From CAVSRC01 sp963782045 (lineage in GTDB: Bacteria > Pseudomonadota > Alphaproteobacteria > Rhizobiales > Kaistiaceae): a DNA stretch of 64,000 nt. The notes under the pieces are model-generated. The model saw only the letters and a program-made list of their open reading frames with translations, was not told the DNA's origin and did not search any database. Location of the stretch: the NCBI GenBank assembly GCA_963782045.1, contig CAWAIR010000033.1:169640-233639 (forward strand), given 5' to 3'. A program made the position numbers and the translations under genes. Positions 21,994-31,524 of the stretch are shown one piece after another. Positions within the stretch are counted from its first letter, which is position 1; the number at the start of each line of letters is the position of its first letter.

Positions 21994-23921
21994 GGCTGGC
22001 GGATCGGCACTTCGACGAGGATGGAGGTGCCGCAGCCGGCACCGCTGGAGGTCGACAGGCGGCCGCCGAGAAGACTGGCGCGCTCGGCCATGGTGCGCAT
22101 GCCGAAGCTCGCCGGCGGCTGGCCGTTCGTCTGCGGCTTCGCTGCTCCGCCGTCGAGGCCGACGCCATCGTCCTCGATCTGCAGCCGGAGTTGCGACCTC
22201 GGCGCCGAAAGTCTCACCGAAATGCTCTTTCCCGCGCTGTGGTCGAGCGCGTTCTTCAGCGCTTCCTGAAAGATGCGGTAGATGTGATCGCGGACCTGGG
22301 ACGGCAGCCGCAGGCCGGCGGGCGCATCGAAGGAAATCCGGACACCGTCCTTGCGCATGACGCCGTCGATGTGGCTCTGCATGGCGGCGACCAGGCCGTG
22401 CTGTTCGAGAAGCGCCGGGGAAAGATCGTGGGCAATGCGTCGCGTGTCCTCGATGGCGTGCGAGATGTCGCCGACAAGCGTTTCGACATGCTCCGCGGGC
22501 GCGCTGCGGCCAGATTCGAAATCGGCCTTGACCATGTTGAGCTTGAGCTTGATCAGCGACAGCCACTGACCGATGCCGTCATGGATGTCGCGCGCCAGCC
22601 GGCTGCGCTCCTGCTCGTGGGCGGTTAGGATCGTCTGGTTGGCCAGATCGAGCGCCCGCTCCAAGGCGAAGACGCGCTGTCCGGCGACGAAGGCGAGCGA
22701 AAGCTGGAAGAGCATCGTGCCGAGGTCGCTCAGCATGAAGCCGAAATGGCCCTCGATCGAATATGTCGTCACCGTGATGTCGGTGAGGACGCAGATGCTC
22801 ATGGCCGAGATGCCGAGGAGCAACGGAATGCCGTGCGGCTTGCGCTGGATCACCGCCTTTACCGTCCAGTAGATGAACAGCGCAAAACCCACCGCCATGC
22901 TGGAATGCCAGACGAGTGCGCCTGCGACCCGCCACCAGTCGAACGGCGCCCAGTCAACGTAGGGAACCTGGATCATGGCAATCGTCGAGACGACCTGCAC
23001 GGCGCGTCCGAGGAAACCGATCCGCTGATTGAAGACGGCGGCGATGAACTCGATGAGCAGCGGCAGCGTGGCTTCGTAGCAGATGGTTGCAACGAACTGC
23101 AGCCAGGGCGAGTTGAACCCGGCGAAATGGAGGAAGTGCGTGTCCTCCAGATATCCGAAGTAATGCGCCGCGTAGATGAAGAAGAAGACCAGCGTCGCGT
23201 GGTCGCGCGAGCGAACGAAGAAGGCGAACAGCACGATCAGCATCGCGATGCTCTGCACGCCGAGGAAGAAATAATCGAAGTTCGAGAAGACGTTGAGCTG
23301 CCTGAGATAGCCCGGCAGGGCCGCGTCGTAGTCGACCAGCGCCACCGGCGCCTCGAGCAAGCCGCCTTCGTCGATATAGGGAATCCGCGCCACCTTGACG
23401 GCAAGCACGTTGTCGCCGTCGGCATTCAGCAGACCCGCATCGAACGGGTAGAGCCGCGGCAGGTTGGGCGCGAGATTGTGCCAGTTGGTGCCGAGCCTGC
23501 CGACGGTCCCTTCGCCGCCGATCCTGACGCCGTTGAGCCAGGTGACGTCGGCCCGCGTCACCAGGCCGAAGCGGATGGCGGGATGGGCGACGGACCATCC
23601 GGGCGGCAGGCGGAAGTGGATGCGGTACCAAGCGCCGTCGGCGCGCGCCGGGGCGCCGACCTGGCGCAGGCTCTCCGGCACCTGCACGCGCGGCCAGGCA
23701 CTGTCGTCATAGGCAGGGTTGGCGAAGGCGGGATCGTCGGCGGTCGCGTTGAGGGCCGCTTCGCCGGCGAGCGACAGCGTTTGGCTGGCCGTCCCGGCCA
23801 TGGCAGTCGCCGGGAGAGCCAGAAGCAGCCAGAGGCCGACCGCCCGCGCCACGCGCAGGTTCCACGATTGCCGCTCTGGTGCCACAACAAGCGGACCGGC
23901 CATCGTCCCCCAACCCGCCAT
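21990..23921 (-). CDS. 7TMR-DISM-type sensor histidine kinase (NarX-like)
   Basis: About 643 aa: a signal/anchor segment (AVGLWLLLALPATAMA), an extracytoplasmic jelly-roll sensor domain (about 45-200, DSAWPRVQVPESLRQVG, WYRIHFRLPPGW), seven membrane helices (about 215-420) as in 7TMR-DISM receptors, then a HisKA_3 dimerisation helix with the phospho-His in LARDIHDGIGQWLSLIKLKL and a HATPase domain (FQEALKNALDHS, DDGVGLDG, GMRTMAERASLLGG). DISM sensor domains generally bind carbohydrate-like or small extracellular ligands. Start could be ATG 23921 or 23903. Coupled to the response regulator downstream. Confidence 0.88.
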   Translation of the reverse strand: MAGWGTMAGPLVVAPERQSWNLRVARAVGLWLLLALPATAMAGTASQTLSLAGEAALNATADDPAFANPAYDDSAWPRVQVPESLRQVGAPARADGAWYRIHFRLPPGWSVAHPAIRFGLVTRADVTWLNGVRIGGEGTVGRLGTNWHNLAPNLPRLYPFDAGLLNADGDNVLAVKVARIPYIDEGGLLEAPVALVDYDAALPGYLRQLNVFSNFDYFFLGVQSIAMLIVLFAFFVRSRDHATLVFFFIYAAHYFGYLEDTHFLHFAGFNSPWLQFVATICYEATLPLLIEFIAAVFNQRIGFLGRAVQVVSTIAMIQVPYVDWAPFDWWRVAGALVWHSSMAVGFALFIYWTVKAVIQRKPHGIPLLLGISAMSICVLTDITVTTYSIEGHFGFMLSDLGTMLFQLSLAFVAGQRVFALERALDLANQTILTAHEQERSRLARDIHDGIGQWLSLIKLKLNMVKADFESGRSAPAEHVETLVGDISHAIEDTRRIAHDLSPALLEQHGLVAAMQSHIDGVMRKDGVRISFDAPAGLRLPSQVRDHIYRIFQEALKNALDHSAGKSISVRLSAPRSQLRLQIEDDGVGLDGGAAKPQTNGQPPASFGMRTMAERASLLGGRLSTSSGAGCGTSILVEVPIRQP

Positions 23922-24012
23922 CGCCGAGGCGGTGCCCCGTACAATGATAGGTGGCAGGGCCGAAGGCAACAAGCTGGCCGAAACGCCAGCTTCCGCGGCG
24001 CGTGACCGCCGC

Positions 24013-24029
24013 GCCAGCCTGTGGCTGGC
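24013..24029. promoter_or_regulatory. inverted repeat in the divergent kinase/exporter region
   Basis: GCCAGCC-TGT-GGCTGGC is a perfect 7-bp stem with a 3-nt loop. It sits between the kinase gene (minus) and the exporter operon (plus), with another CGCCAGC word about 25 bp to the left. It could be an operator for the adjacent response regulator or a leader hairpin. Confidence 0.4.
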
Positions 24030-24112
24030 GTGTTCGGGGCGGCTTGCCGGCCACAGGGGGGATTTGTCGAAGTGTTGGATTGCCGCGCCCGACAGCATCT
24101 GCCGGCGTCCGC

Positions 24113-27100
24113 ATGCCGCGCCATGCGGGCGTGCCGGTCGCGCTGATGGCGGACGGCGCACCCAGCACGCCGGCGATGGCGGCCGGCTTCGACCGCCGGC
24201 TCGGCCGCAAGCGGCAGAAGCGCACCGCCGCGGCGGCCATCGACCTCGCCCAGCGGCTCAAGGAAAACCCGGCCTTCGCCACCCTGTCGGACGCCGAGAT
24301 CGGCGCCATCCTCGACCGCACCGAAACGCGCATCTACGGCCTCGGCGAGGTCATCCTGAGACACGACGGGCGGGGCGAAGGCCTGTTCGTGCTGAGGCAG
24401 GGCAAGGTGCGGGTGGTCGACGAATCCGACCCGGCCAATCCGGTCAACCTGGTGACGCTGTCGCCCGGGGCGGTCTTCGGCGAGCGCTCGCTGCTGTTCG
24501 ATGCGCCGGTCAGCGCCACCGTGCGCGCCGCCGGCCGCATCGTCGTGCAGACGCTGCCGATCCCCGCCTTCCGCGCCCTGGTCAAAGAACGGCCGGAGAT
24601 CGCCGCCACCTTGGCGAACACCATCCGCCGCTACGAGCGCTACAACTTCATCCGCACGGTGCCCAATTTCGCCGGGCTCACGACGGCCGAGATCGAATTG
24701 CTGCTCGACGCGGCGGAGGAGATCGCGCTTGGCGCCGGCGCCACCTTCGTCGCCGAGGGCACCGCCGACGACCGCTTCGCCGTGGTCCGCGACGGCGAGC
24801 TGCTGGTGACGGCGACCCCGCGGGGGACGGGTCGCCACGCCGCAGACGGCGACGACGCGGCCGGGGAGGAGACGACGCCCGAGGCTCGGTTGGTGGGTGT
24901 GCTGCGTACCACCGACACATGCGGGCTTCAGCGCGTCTTCGACCCGGCCGCGGCCGCGCCAGCGATCGCCGCCAATGCCGAGACGCGCCTGTTCGCCTGG
25001 CCGGCCGACGTCATCCGCACGCTGGCCGGCTCGAACAGCGCATTCCGCGAGACGCTGGCAACCGCCGCCCGCATCGAGCGCGAGCAGCGCGAGACGATCC
25101 TCTCCAGCAGCGACGCGGGCGACACCGCCGAGGCCGAGTTGGCGGCGGACGTCCGGCTGCATGCCCACGTCGCACGGATCGGACCGCGATGGTGGCGAGC
25201 CCGTTTCACGGTCTACCGCTGCGACGACAAGCGGCTCGACGGGCTCGCCTGCCTGGCCGGGGCGGCCGCCTTCTTCGGCCGCACGCTCGACCTCGGCGGG
25301 GCCAGCGAGGACCTCATCGCCGGCCACGCCGGCGACACGCTGGTGTCGCTGGCCAGGCGGGCCGAGGACCACGGCCTCATCAGCCGGCTGCTGCGCATCT
25401 CCGCCGCGCAGATCGTGCCGGCAATGGTGCCGTTCGTCTTCGCCGGCCCCGACGGGCGGCTGGCGCTCGCCCTCGGCGTGACGGCGGAGCGGCTGACCTA
25501 TGCCTCGGCGGCGACCGGCGCGGTGGAAACCGTCGCCCGCGCCGAAGCCACCAAATGGTGGAGCGGCCAGGCGCTGGCGATGACCGCCGTGCCCGATTTC
25601 GGCGCCTCGGGCCAGACCAGGGCTTCGCTCATCGCCCAGTTCCTGCCGATCCTCAGGCCGCACCGGGCGACCCTCATGCGACTGGCGGCGCTCACCCTGC
25701 TGACGCTGGCCATCGGCATCGTGCTGCCGCTGTTCACCCAGCTCATCATCGACCACGTGCTGATCTTCGACGACCGCGCGCTGCTGCTCCTGATGCTGTT
25801 CGCCATCCTGTTCGCCTCGCTGATGTCGCTGATGGCGGGCGCCGCCCGGGCGCTGCTCACCGTGCGCGTCGCCAACCTGGTCAACGGCGTGCTGATGACG
25901 CGGCTCTTCGCCCATGTCCTGGCGGTGCCGCTGGCGCGCCTGTCGAAATGGCGGGTCGGCGAGCTGTCAGTGCGCTTCGAGGAGAACGAGAAGATCCTGG
26001 GGCTGGCCACCGAGATCGTCGAGGTCGCCCTTCTCGACGTGGTCTCGGTCGTGCTCTTCAGCGCCTTCCTCATCGCCATCAGCCCGCCGCTGGCGGCGAT
26101 CTCGCTTCTCTTCGCCGCGGTGACCGGCATCGTCATCTACCGCGCCTCGCCGCACCTGCGCGCCAACGACCAGCGCGTGTTCGAGGCGCGGCGCTCCCTC
26201 CAGTCGCACCTGATCGAGATGTTCGACGGCATCGAGACCATCAAGTTCGCCAGCCAGGAGGACGATTTCACCGACCGTGGCCAGACGCTGCTGCGCCGCT
26301 CGACGCTGGCCGAACTGAAGAGCGCGCGCCTCAGCTTCCGCGTCGGGCTCGCCGCCTCGGCGCTCGCCACCCTCTCCTCGCTCACCGCCTTCGGGCTGGG
26401 GGGCTTCATGGTGGTATCGGGGGGGCTGAGTGCCGGCGAAATGGTCGCCTTCGCCGGGCTGCTCGGCGGCGTCATGGGGCCGCTGGAACGCCTCGCCAAC
26501 GTCTACGATTCGGTACAGGAGCTGCGGATTGCCATCGGCCGCGTCAACGACGTGCTGGAAATGCCGCGCGAGGTCACCACCGGCACGGCCCCCTGCCCGC
26601 CGATCAAGGGGCGGCTGAGGCTGGAAAACGTCAGCTTCGCCTACGACCCGGCCTCGGGCCGCAACATCCTCACCGACATCGATCTCCACATCGCCCCGGG
26701 CCAGAAGGTGGCGCTGGTCGGCCCCAGCGGCTCGGGCAAGTCGACGCTGGTCAAGCTGATCAACCGGCTGCTCGAACCGACCGCCGGGCGGGTGCTGATC
26801 GACGAGCTCGACATCGCCCAGATCGAGCCCAATTCTCTGCGCCGGCAGATCGGCGTGGTCGAGCAGTCGCCCTACATCTTCGCCGGCACCGTGCGCGACA
26901 ACATCGCCAAGGCGCAGCCCGACCTGCCCTTCGAGCGCATCGCCACCGCGGCGCGGCTCTCCGGCGCCGCCGATTTCATCGAGCGCATGCCGATGGGCTA
27001 CAACACCCGCATCGGCGAAGGCGGCCGCAGCCTGAGCGGCGGCCAGGCGCAGCGGCTGATCATCGCCCGGGCGCTGGCCAACGATCCCGGCATGCTGATC

Positions 27101-27364
27101 CTCGACGAGGCGACCTCGGCGCTCGACACCGAATCGGAGCGTGCCGTGCAGCGCAGCATCGACGGGGCGCTCGCCGGCCGCACGGTGATCGCCATCGCCC
27201 ACCGGCTGTCGACCATCCGCGATGCCGACCTGATCGTCGTGCTCAAGGCCGGGCGCATCGTCGAAAAGGGCACCCATGACGAGCTGATGAAGACGCGCGG
27301 CCTCTACCACGGCCTGGTCGCCTCCGGCGGCGAGGCAACGCGCGAGAAGCAGAAGGCGGCCTGA
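24113..27364 (+). CDS. ABC exporter with two cNMP-binding-like domains and a degenerate C39-like domain
   Basis: The roughly 1083-aa protein has, in order: a cyclic-nucleotide-binding-type jelly roll (about 75-190, GLFVLRQGKVRVVDES, GAVFGERSLLFDAPVSATVR); a second, divergent one with an acidic insert (about 195-325, FAVVRDGELLVTA); a C39-like domain (about 345-520) in which the usual Cys-Gly-Ala-Ala-Ser-Leu motif reads DGLACLAGAAAFFG and the catalytic His and Asp are not evident; a six-helix ABC membrane domain (from RATLMRLAALTLLTLAIGIV); and an intact ATPase (Walker A GPSGSGKST, signature LSGGQAQR, Walker B LILDEATSALD). It can pump but should not cleave. The start is uncertain (24113 or 24146). 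First gene of the operon; HlyD follows after 4 nt. Confidence 0.85.
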   Translation: MPRHAGVPVALMADGAPSTPAMAAGFDRRLGRKRQKRTAAAAIDLAQRLKENPAFATLSDAEIGAILDRTETRIYGLGEVILRHDGRGEGLFVLRQGKVRVVDESDPANPVNLVTLSPGAVFGERSLLFDAPVSATVRAAGRIVVQTLPIPAFRALVKERPEIAATLANTIRRYERYNFIRTVPNFAGLTTAEIELLLDAAEEIALGAGATFVAEGTADDRFAVVRDGELLVTATPRGTGRHAADGDDAAGEETTPEARLVGVLRTTDTCGLQRVFDPAAAAPAIAANAETRLFAWPADVIRTLAGSNSAFRETLATAARIEREQRETILSSSDAGDTAEAELAADVRLHAHVARIGPRWWRARFTVYRCDDKRLDGLACLAGAAAFFGRTLDLGGASEDLIAGHAGDTLVSLARRAEDHGLISRLLRISAAQIVPAMVPFVFAGPDGRLALALGVTAERLTYASAATGAVETVARAEATKWWSGQALAMTAVPDFGASGQTRASLIAQFLPILRPHRATLMRLAALTLLTLAIGIVLPLFTQLIIDHVLIFDDRALLLLMLFAILFASLMSLMAGAARALLTVRVANLVNGVLMTRLFAHVLAVPLARLSKWRVGELSVRFEENEKILGLATEIVEVALLDVVSVVLFSAFLIAISPPLAAISLLFAAVTGIVIYRASPHLRANDQRVFEARRSLQSHLIEMFDGIETIKFASQEDDFTDRGQTLLRRSTLAELKSARLSFRVGLAASALATLSSLTAFGLGGFMVVSGGLSAGEMVAFAGLLGGVMGPLERLANVYDSVQELRIAIGRVNDVLEMPREVTTGTAPCPPIKGRLRLENVSFAYDPASGRNILTDIDLHIAPGQKVALVGPSGSGKSTLVKLINRLLEPTAGRVLIDELDIAQIEPNSLRRQIGVVEQSPYIFAGTVRDNIAKAQPDLPFERIATAARLSGAADFIERMPMGYNTRIGEGGRSLSGGQAQRLIIARALANDPGMLILDEATSALDTESERAVQRSIDGALAGRTVIAIAHRLSTIRDADLIVVLKAGRIVEKGTHDELMKTRGLYHGLVASGGEATREKQKAA

Positions 27365-27368
27365 GACC

Positions 27369-28904
27369 ATGGCGGACGGCGCAATCGACCAGAGCCAGCA
27401 CGAGGCGCTCCAGCGCTTCGCCGACACCCGCCGCCAGGAGGCGGAGGAATCGGAGATCATCGCGCCGGCCTCGAAGCATCTCGAACGCGCCGCGATCTAC
27501 ATCACGGTGCTGGTCCTCGTCGTCGGCCTGGCGCTGATCAGCATCGGCAAGCTCGACGTGATCGTCAGCGCGCGCGGCAGCATCGAACCGCGCAGCGAAC
27601 TGGTGCCGGTGCAATCGCGCAATACTGGCGTCGTCTCATCGGTGCTGGTCGCGGCCGGCGACACGGTCAAGGCCGGCCAGCTCATGATGCGGCTGGGGAC
27701 GGCGATCACCGACGCCGACCTCGCCACGCTCGAACGGCAGCTCCAGCTCGCCACCGACGATTTGTCGCGCAAGCAGGGCGAGGCCGCCGCCCTCGATCAG
27801 GTGGCGCCGGACTTCACCGCGCTTGACCGCAACGACATCGACCTGTCGCGCTTCGGCGCCGCCATCGACCTGGTCAACGCCGTGCGCATCGCCGCCCTCG
27901 ACCTCAAGCGCACCCAGCACCTCGCCGGCGACGACCTCGACCGGCTGAAGCAGCAGACGCAGGCGCGCATCGCCGCGCTCGACAACACCATCGCCATCCG
28001 CCAGCAGAACCTCGCGGTCGCCGAGGGCGAGCTGCAGACGCTTGCCGAGAGCCTGACGCTGCGCCAGCAGCAGCTCGCCGGCGTGCGCGAGCTGCTCGCC
28101 AAGGGCATCTCAACCAAGACCCGCGAACTCGAAGTGCGCGACCAGGCGCTTTCCGCCGAGACCGCCATCAACGGCCAGCAGGCCAAGATCGGCGATCTCA
28201 AGCTGGCCATCGCCAACGACAGGCTGCAGATGACCGAATTGCAGCTCGGGCTGGGGACGGAGACCGAGAAGCGCCGTGACGCCCTGTTCCAGACCGAGCG
28301 GACACTCTCCGGCGCCAAGGCCGCGGTGCTGACCTATCGCACCAAGCTCGCCGCCGACATGCACGCGCTGCAGGCCGACATCCTCAAACAGCAGGACGAC
28401 CTGAGACTGAAGCGCGAGCTCGCCGCCAAGCTCGAAATCCGCGCTCCAGTCGACGGCACCGTCGCCTCGCTCGCCTTCCCCGCGCCCGGCAGCCGCGTCG
28501 AGGAGGGCGCCGAGGTGGCCCGCATCGTGCCCGCCGGCGCCGACAACATCGTGACCACCACGCTCGCCAGCAAGGATGTCGGCCGCGTGCGCATCGGCGA
28601 GCACGCCGCGGTCAAGCTCGACGCCTATCCGTTCTACCGCTTCGGCACGGTGCCGGCGACGGTCGCCTCGGTCTTCCCGCTGCCCGGCTCGCGCCTCTTC
28701 GCCGTCCGCCTCAACCTCGACCGGGAGACGATCGCGGTCGCCGGCAAGGCGCGCCCGATCGCCGCCGGCCTCGAAGCCACCGTCGAGATCATGACCGAGC
28801 GGCGCAGTATCCTCGCCATCCTGTTCGATCGCGGCGCCGATGCGCTCTCCGGTGGCGGCGGCAAGGAGAAGGCGGTGGCCAGCGCCGAGACCGCCCAGCC
28901 ATGA
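27369..28904 (+). CDS. HlyD-family periplasmic adaptor (membrane fusion protein)
   Basis: The 511-aa protein has a cytoplasmic N-terminus, one membrane helix (AIYITVLVLVVGLALISIG, about 41-60), a lipoyl half-motif (SRNTGVVSSVLVAAGDTVKAG), a long coiled-coil hairpin (about 115-350, rich in Leu/Gln heptads), the second lipoyl half (IRAPVDGTVASLAFPAPGS) and a beta-barrel. It links inner-membrane ABC exporters to an outer-membrane channel. It lies between the two ABC genes: 4 nt after the first, and overlapping the second as ATGA (28901-28904). No TolC-like gene is in the window. Confidence 0.9.
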   Translation: MADGAIDQSQHEALQRFADTRRQEAEESEIIAPASKHLERAAIYITVLVLVVGLALISIGKLDVIVSARGSIEPRSELVPVQSRNTGVVSSVLVAAGDTVKAGQLMMRLGTAITDADLATLERQLQLATDDLSRKQGEAAALDQVAPDFTALDRNDIDLSRFGAAIDLVNAVRIAALDLKRTQHLAGDDLDRLKQQTQARIAALDNTIAIRQQNLAVAEGELQTLAESLTLRQQQLAGVRELLAKGISTKTRELEVRDQALSAETAINGQQAKIGDLKLAIANDRLQMTELQLGLGTETEKRRDALFQTERTLSGAKAAVLTYRTKLAADMHALQADILKQQDDLRLKRELAAKLEIRAPVDGTVASLAFPAPGSRVEEGAEVARIVPAGADNIVTTTLASKDVGRVRIGEHAAVKLDAYPFYRFGTVPATVASVFPLPGSRLFAVRLNLDRETIAVAGKARPIAAGLEATVEIMTERRSILAILFDRGADALSGGGGKEKAVASAETAQP

Positions 28905-31117
28905 CCGCAAGCGCCGAAGCCGCCGCCCCGCCGGCCACGCCGCATGCGCGGCGGCGTTTCCGCCTCGCCCTGCCGGCGGTGCGCCAGCACAGCGAAATGG
29001 ATTGCGGCGCCGCCAGCCTGGCCACCGTCGTCGCCTATTACGGCAAGCGGGTCGGCATCAACCGCATGCGCGACCTCGCCCGGGTCGGCCGCGAGGGCGC
29101 CACCATGGCCAACGTCGCCCGCGCCGCCGGCGCCATCGGCTTCGACACCAGCACCATCGAGTGCGCGCTCGACCATCTCGCCAAGCAGACGCTGCCGGCG
29201 ATCGTCAACTGGAAGGGCTATCACTGGATCGTCGTCTACAAGGTGACGGACAAGCGCGTCACCGTCGCCGACCCGGCGCGCGGGCTGATCACGATCGCCC
29301 GCGCTGATTTCGAGAAGGACTTCACCGGCTACTGCCTGCTGCTCGAGCCCAACCAAGCCTTCGCCGACCTCGACAGCGACGGCTCGCCGCTGATCGGCGT
29401 GTTGCCCTATTTCGCGCCGCTGAGGCGGCCGATCCTCGAAGTGCTCGCCGCCTCGCTCGCCGGCCAGGTGGTTGCGGTGTCGATGCCGCTGTTCACCAAG
29501 TTCATCATCGACGATGTCATCATGCAGGGCAACGACGGCTGGCTGCTGATCGCGCTCACCGCCTTCACCGCCATGGCGCTGATGGGCATCTTCCTCGCCT
29601 GGATGCGCCAGGAGCTGGCCTTCGCCGTCGCCGTCAACGCCGACCTCGCCATCGTCTCCGACGTCTACCAGCGCCTCATCCGGCTGCCGATCTCCTTCTT
29701 CAACGCCCGCAAGTCCGGCGACGTCACCAGCCGGCTGGAGGAGCAGCAGACGGTGACCCGCTTCCTCACCGAGAACGCGGCGCAAATGCTGGTGAACGTG
29801 CTGGCGGTGGCGCTCTATCTCGCCATCATGGCGTGGTTCAGCGTCAGCCTGACCATCCTCGCGGTGTCGTTCGCCATTGTCTACGTGGCGATCGTGCGCT
29901 TCATCTCGCCGCGGCTGAGAACCGCCTATGGCGAGGCCTTCGAGAAGGGCGCCGACCGCGAGAGCCACATCATCGAGACGCTGCGCGGCATCGAGACAAT
30001 AAAGGCGACCGGCGCCGGCACCTTCGTGCGCTGGAAGTTCGACGATCTCTACGCCGCCTTCGCCAACACCGAAGTGAGGATCATGGGCTTCGCCGTCGGC
30101 GCCTCGACGCTGGTCGGCTTCACCACCCACCTCGCCGGCATCGCCGTGCTCTTCGCCGGCGCCAACGTCGTGCTCGGCGGCACCATGTCGATCGGCGTGC
30201 TGGTCGCCTTCACCATGTTCGCCGCGGCGCTGTTCGAGCCGATGAACGCGCTGGTCGGGATGTGGGACGAATTGCAGGAGACGCTCAACGCGATCGAGCG
30301 GCTGAACGACATCCTCGACAAGGCGCCCGAGGTCTTCCCCTTCGACGACAAGCCCAACCTCATCCGCATGCCGCGGCCGCGCGGCGCCATCCGCATGCAG
30401 CGCCTGGCCTTCCGCTACAATCCGGACGATCCCGCCAACGTGCTGCAGAACATCTCGCTCGACATCGCCGCCGGCGAGAAGCTCGCCTTCGTCGGCCGCT
30501 CGGGCTGCGGCAAGTCGACCATCCTCAAGCTCATCTTCGGCTTCCACATGCCCTCCGACGGGCGCATCCTGGTCGACGGCTTCGACACCAAGGACCTGTG
30601 GCTGCCGTCGCTCCGCCGCCACATCGGCTGCGTGCCCCAGAAGGCGATGATCTTCGCCGGCTCGGTGCGCGACAACATCGCGCTGGCGCGGCCGAACGCA
30701 CCCTTGCGCGAGGTGGTCGAGGCGGCGCGGCTGGCCGATGCGGCGTCGTTCATCGAGGAGATGCCCGGCGGCTACGACGCGCTGCTCGCCGAGCAGGGCG
30801 CCAACCTCTCGGGCGGCCAGCGCCAGCGCATTTCGCTCGCCCGCGCCTTCCTGCACAATCCGGCGATCCTCATGCTCGACGAGGCGACCTCGGCGCTCGA
30901 CACGGCGACCGAGAAGACGGTGATGGACGCCATCCATGCGCGCTTCGCCGACCGCACCGTGCTGATGGTCGCCCATCGTCTGTCGACCGTGCGCCAGGCC
31001 GACCGCATCCTGGTCATGAATCGCGGGCTGATCGCCGAGGAAGGCGACCACGACACGCTGATGGCGGCCGGCGGGCTCTATGCCCGTCTGCACGCCAACG
31101 AGGCGGCCGGGGCCTAG
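28901..31117 (+). CDS. C39 peptidase-containing ABC exporter (PCAT)
   Basis: The 738-aa protein starts with a C39 peptidase: Cys35 in QHSEMDCGAASLATVVAYYG, His108 in WKGYHWIVVY and Asp124 in TVADPARG form the complete triad that cuts after a double glycine. It continues with an ABC membrane domain (about 165-460) and an ATPase with Walker A GRSGCGKSTILKL, signature LSGGQRQRISLARAF and Walker B LMLDEATSALDTA. It should remove the leader of a GG-peptide and export the mature part. The short precursor at 31525 is the obvious substrate. Last gene of the three-gene operon. Confidence 0.93.
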   Translation: MTASAEAAAPPATPHARRRFRLALPAVRQHSEMDCGAASLATVVAYYGKRVGINRMRDLARVGREGATMANVARAAGAIGFDTSTIECALDHLAKQTLPAIVNWKGYHWIVVYKVTDKRVTVADPARGLITIARADFEKDFTGYCLLLEPNQAFADLDSDGSPLIGVLPYFAPLRRPILEVLAASLAGQVVAVSMPLFTKFIIDDVIMQGNDGWLLIALTAFTAMALMGIFLAWMRQELAFAVAVNADLAIVSDVYQRLIRLPISFFNARKSGDVTSRLEEQQTVTRFLTENAAQMLVNVLAVALYLAIMAWFSVSLTILAVSFAIVYVAIVRFISPRLRTAYGEAFEKGADRESHIIETLRGIETIKATGAGTFVRWKFDDLYAAFANTEVRIMGFAVGASTLVGFTTHLAGIAVLFAGANVVLGGTMSIGVLVAFTMFAAALFEPMNALVGMWDELQETLNAIERLNDILDKAPEVFPFDDKPNLIRMPRPRGAIRMQRLAFRYNPDDPANVLQNISLDIAAGEKLAFVGRSGCGKSTILKLIFGFHMPSDGRILVDGFDTKDLWLPSLRRHIGCVPQKAMIFAGSVRDNIALARPNAPLREVVEAARLADAASFIEEMPGGYDALLAEQGANLSGGQRQRISLARAFLHNPAILMLDEATSALDTATEKTVMDAIHARFADRTVLMVAHRLSTVRQADRILVMNRGLIAEEGDHDTLMAAGGLYARLHANEAAGA

Positions 31118-31524
31118 CCGGCATTTGGCGACGGGCCTATCCTCTCGAGAGAAGACGCGGCGCTTCTGGCGCGGGCCGCGCCTGCACAGCTCCTGACCCC
31201 GCCGGCGCGGCCGGCTCCACCACCGCCTTGCCGCCCCGCACCGGCGTCCCCCTCACCCGGATTGCCTAAGCTCGGCTGCGCCTCGCAAAGGCAATCCGAC
31301 CTCCCCCACCGAGGGGGAGGTAACGATCACGCAGGCACTCAGGACAAAGCGTACGGGGATTCTCTTAATTGCCTCTCCCCACGTGTGACGGGCGTCACAG
31401 GCTGGCCGAAACGACAGGCTTCGGCCGCACCGGCCAGTTGTTACCCTTCGTTCACCTCGTTGCAGGCCTCACCCGCGAAGGGCTGCAGGACGCGGGGGGA
31501 GATGAGACCTTTGGAGGACAAGCG
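31118..31524. other. intergenic region before the precursor peptide gene
   Basis: No gene seen. It contains the double-hairpin repeat at 31258-31321. The 400-bp distance and the hairpins suggest the peptide gene is transcribed from its own promoter in the 31322-31510 stretch; no convincing -35/-10 pair was picked out. Confidence 0.5.
31258..31321. repeat. double-hairpin intergenic repeat of rhizobial type
   Basis: Two adjacent inverted repeats: CGGATTGCCT (31258-31267) with AGGCAATCCG (31289-31298), then ACCTCCCCC (31299-31307) with GGGGGAGGT (31313-31321). This layout, with CACCCGGATTGC and CCGACCTCCCCC words, is common between genes in Rhizobiales. It may also end transcription of the exporter operon. 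Confidence 0.7.

Noticed and set aside
31246..31321. short tandem repeat or CRISPR-like unit after the exporter operon
   Set aside because: It is two inverted repeats, not direct repeats with spacers; no CRISPR array was found anywhere.
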